Made by a program: the position numbers and the translations under genes
Shown: positions 4,967 through 6,118 of the stretch, piece by piece
Position numbering within the stretch: position 1 is the first letter of the stretch
How the letters are laid out: each line of letters opens with the position of its first letter
Notes under the pieces: generated by a model
Databases searched by the model: none
The model's input: only the letters and a program-made list of their open reading frames with translations
Told to the model about the DNA's origin: nothing
NCBI GenBank assembly: GCA_005877365.1
Contig: VBPP01000109.1
Coordinates: forward strand, 1-6,118
Direction: 5' to 3'
Source of the DNA: Nitrososphaerota archaeon
GTDB lineage: Archaea; Thermoproteota; Nitrososphaeria; Nitrososphaerales; Gagatemarchaeaceae
Length of the DNA stretch: 6,118 bases

Positions 4967-5881
4967 TCAGAACTTGGGGAGGGACGCGATTGCCTGCCTA
5001 ATTGTCTCCCCTCCGGACATGAAGGATTGTCTCTCCTTATCCGAGAGCTTCAGTTCGTAAATCTCCTCCGCCCCGGCCTTGCTCAACTTGATTGGGACAC
5101 CGATGCAGATCCCCCTCTGACCGTACTGCCCTTCAAGCATCGTGGAGGCGGGCAGGACTTCCTTCCTGTCCCATACAACAGACTTGGCCATCCTGGCAAT
5201 CGCGTTTCCTGGGGCGTCAACGGTCGCGCCCTTCTTCGCGATGACATCCGCCGCCACCTTCCTCGTCTCCTCGATAGCCTGACTGATCTCTCCCTCGCTG
5301 AGCAGGGAGGTGAGCGGGACACCGCCGATCGAGGTGTGACTCGCCAAGGGTACCATGTTTTCGCCGTGCTCGCCAATAACCACCGTGCTGATGGAGGACC
5401 TCGAAACCTGAAGTCTCCTCGCGAGGACGAACTTGAAGCGCGAGAGGTCGAGGATTCCTCCCATCCCGACCACCCTTTCCTTACGGAAACCTGTCGTTTT
5501 CAGGGCGACGTACGTCATGACGTCCATAGGGTTCGTGACCATGATCAGGATGCAACCCGGTGCATGCTTCGCCACCTCCCTTGAGACGGAGGCTATGATC
5601 CCGGAGTTCTTCTCGAGCAGGTCCATCCTAGTCATCCCCGGCCTCCGGGCGAGTCCGGCACTTACGATCACCACCTCCGAACCTCTCAGGGTCGAGTAGT
5701 CGTTCGAGCCCGCCACAGAAACGTCAACACCCGTCTCTGAGATCTTATGGCTGATGTCGAGCGCTTCTCCCTCGGCAAGACCTTCGACGATGTCAACGAG
5801 CGTGATGTCGTCTACTCCCTGGGATGCGAGCTCAAGTGCGGCCTGGGCCCCCACCCTCCCTGCGCCCACCATCCCGATCAT
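4967..5881 (-). CDS. mdh: Malate dehydrogenase (LDH-like family)
   Basis: This 304-residue cytoplasmic enzyme interconverts malate and oxaloacetate with a nicotinamide cofactor. The Rossmann motif GAGRVG is at 6-11, with D30 at the end of the second strand, which favours NAD over NADP. The mobile loop ARRPGMTR (78-85) carries arginines at the substrate-selecting position (R79) and at R85; lactate dehydrogenases have Gln at the former, so malate is the likely substrate. VTNPMDVMTYV (115-125), D145/R148 in GILDLSRF and the catalytic H172 in IGEHGENMVPL complete the active site. The length is usual for the archaeal LDH-like MDH. ATG 5881 gives a normal N-terminus (MIGMVGAGRVG). A TATA box about 29 nt upstream suggests a leaderless message. 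It is first in a three-gene minus-strand run with fixCX and glyA. Confidence 0.93.
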   Translation of the reverse strand: MIGMVGAGRVGAQAALELASQGVDDITLVDIVEGLAEGEALDISHKISETGVDVSVAGSNDYSTLRGSEVVIVSAGLARRPGMTRMDLLEKNSGIIASVSREVAKHAPGCILIMVTNPMDVMTYVALKTTGFRKERVVGMGGILDLSRFKFVLARRLQVSRSSISTVVIGEHGENMVPLASHTSIGGVPLTSLLSEGEISQAIEETRKVAADVIAKKGATVDAPGNAIARMAKSVVWDRKEVLPASTMLEGQYGQRGICIGVPIKLSKAGAEEIYELKLSDKERQSFMSGGETIRQAIASLPKF

Positions 5882-5905
5882 CTTGGCCCTGCCCGTGACG
5901 AGGCG

Positions 5906-5913
5906 CTATAAAA
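5906..5913 (-). promoter_or_regulatory. Archaeal TATA box for mdh (leaderless promoter)
   Basis: The minus strand reads CGATTTTATAGCG, with the TATA element TTTTATAG preceded by a purine-containing GAACC that could serve as BRE. Its centre is about 29 nt from the mdh ATG, so transcription would begin at or within about 4 nt of the start codon. It probably drives mdh and perhaps the two downstream genes. Confidence 0.65.
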
Positions 5914-5982
5914 TCGGTTCGAGACATCAGGTGAAGAAGGAAGAGAGCGTATTTCGGCTGAGCGGGGAATCGAGCCGCGAAA

Positions 5983-6118
5983 CTACAGCCTCAGGCCGAA
6001 TGATTGGGTGAATTCTTCGAAGTGGCTGTAGGCGAAGAGGAACTGAATGCCCTTCGGGCTGATCTTGTATCGGGCGACCTTCTCTGCCCTCATCTCCTCT
6101 AGGAGTCCCGACCCCACA
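5983..6118 (-). CDS. C-terminus of a winged-helix-like DNA-binding protein (5' end outside window)
   Basis: An open frame enters from the right edge on the minus strand and ends at TAG (5983-5985), giving 44 residues. GLLEEMRAEKVARYKISPKG followed by IQFLFAYSHFEEF resembles the last beta-hairpin wing and C-terminal helix of small archaeal winged-helix proteins (consensus: short helix, then xYxITxKGxxFLxxYxxLxE). Such proteins often act as transcription regulators. The recognition helix lies outside the window, so the family is only suggested. It has the same direction as mdh and lies 101 nt before it. The gap contains the mdh promoter, so it need not be in the same transcript. Confidence 0.6.
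   Translation of the reverse strand, partial: VGSGLLEEMRAEKVARYKISPKGIQFLFAYSHFEEFTQSFGLRL

Noticed and set aside
4967..5881. Lactate dehydrogenase
   Set aside because: Arginine, not glutamine, occupies the substrate-selecting position in the loop ARRPGMTR.
1..6118. CRISPR array, tRNA or rRNA genes
   Set aside because: No regularly spaced direct repeats, tRNA cloverleaf or rRNA-like stretch was seen on either strand.

Overview
The window reads as archaeal chromosome. The glyA, malate dehydrogenase and FixC-FixX genes resemble archaeal forms. A TATA box lies about 30 nt before a probably leaderless mdh start, fixCX starts with TTG, and arginine codons are often AGG/AGA at fairly high GC. A Thermoproteota/Nitrososphaerota-type or Thermoplasmatota-type lineage is plausible, but I cannot assign one from sequence alone.

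Layout. Positions 2-229 (+) hold the C-terminal 75 codons of an unidentified membrane protein that enters from the left edge. Positions 275-2017 are a nested pair of mobile elements. The outer one is a small, tnpB-deleted IS200/IS605-family derivative. It keeps both subterminal hairpins, recognisable guide/cleavage tetranucleotides (AAAG/TTAC left, GAAG/TCAC right), a tnpB C-terminal scrap and an omegaRNA-like 3' end. Inside it sits an IS110-family element of IS1111 type (about 377-1848). It carries a DEDD transposase on the minus strand, 14-bp subterminal inverted repeats, and a 243-nt non-coding segment after the transposase that folds on paper into a two-domain bridge (seek) RNA.

Positions 2014-5881 hold three minus-strand genes read as mdh - fixCX - glyA. 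They encode malate dehydrogenase, a FixC-like flavoprotein fused to a FixX-like ferredoxin, and archaeal-type serine hydroxymethyltransferase. At the right edge, 5983-6118 (-), is the C-terminus of a winged-helix-like protein.

Two observations stand out. First, the candidate bridge RNA contains an internal loop with two short guides. One matches the flank on one side of the IS110 element (GTAGGGC, 7 nt) and the other is complementary to the flank on the other side (TCAGGACA, 8 nt). The target-recognition code can therefore be read next to the site it selected. Second, removing the IS605 derivative at its predicted cleavage sites rebuilds TTAC and turns the present glyA stop TGA into TAA. The insertion swapped one stop codon for another without changing the protein. 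The three metabolic genes look intact. How they work together is inferred: malate oxidation, electron transfer from ETF to quinone or ferredoxin, and one-carbon/glycine metabolism, probably from the promoter before mdh plus a possible internal promoter before glyA.
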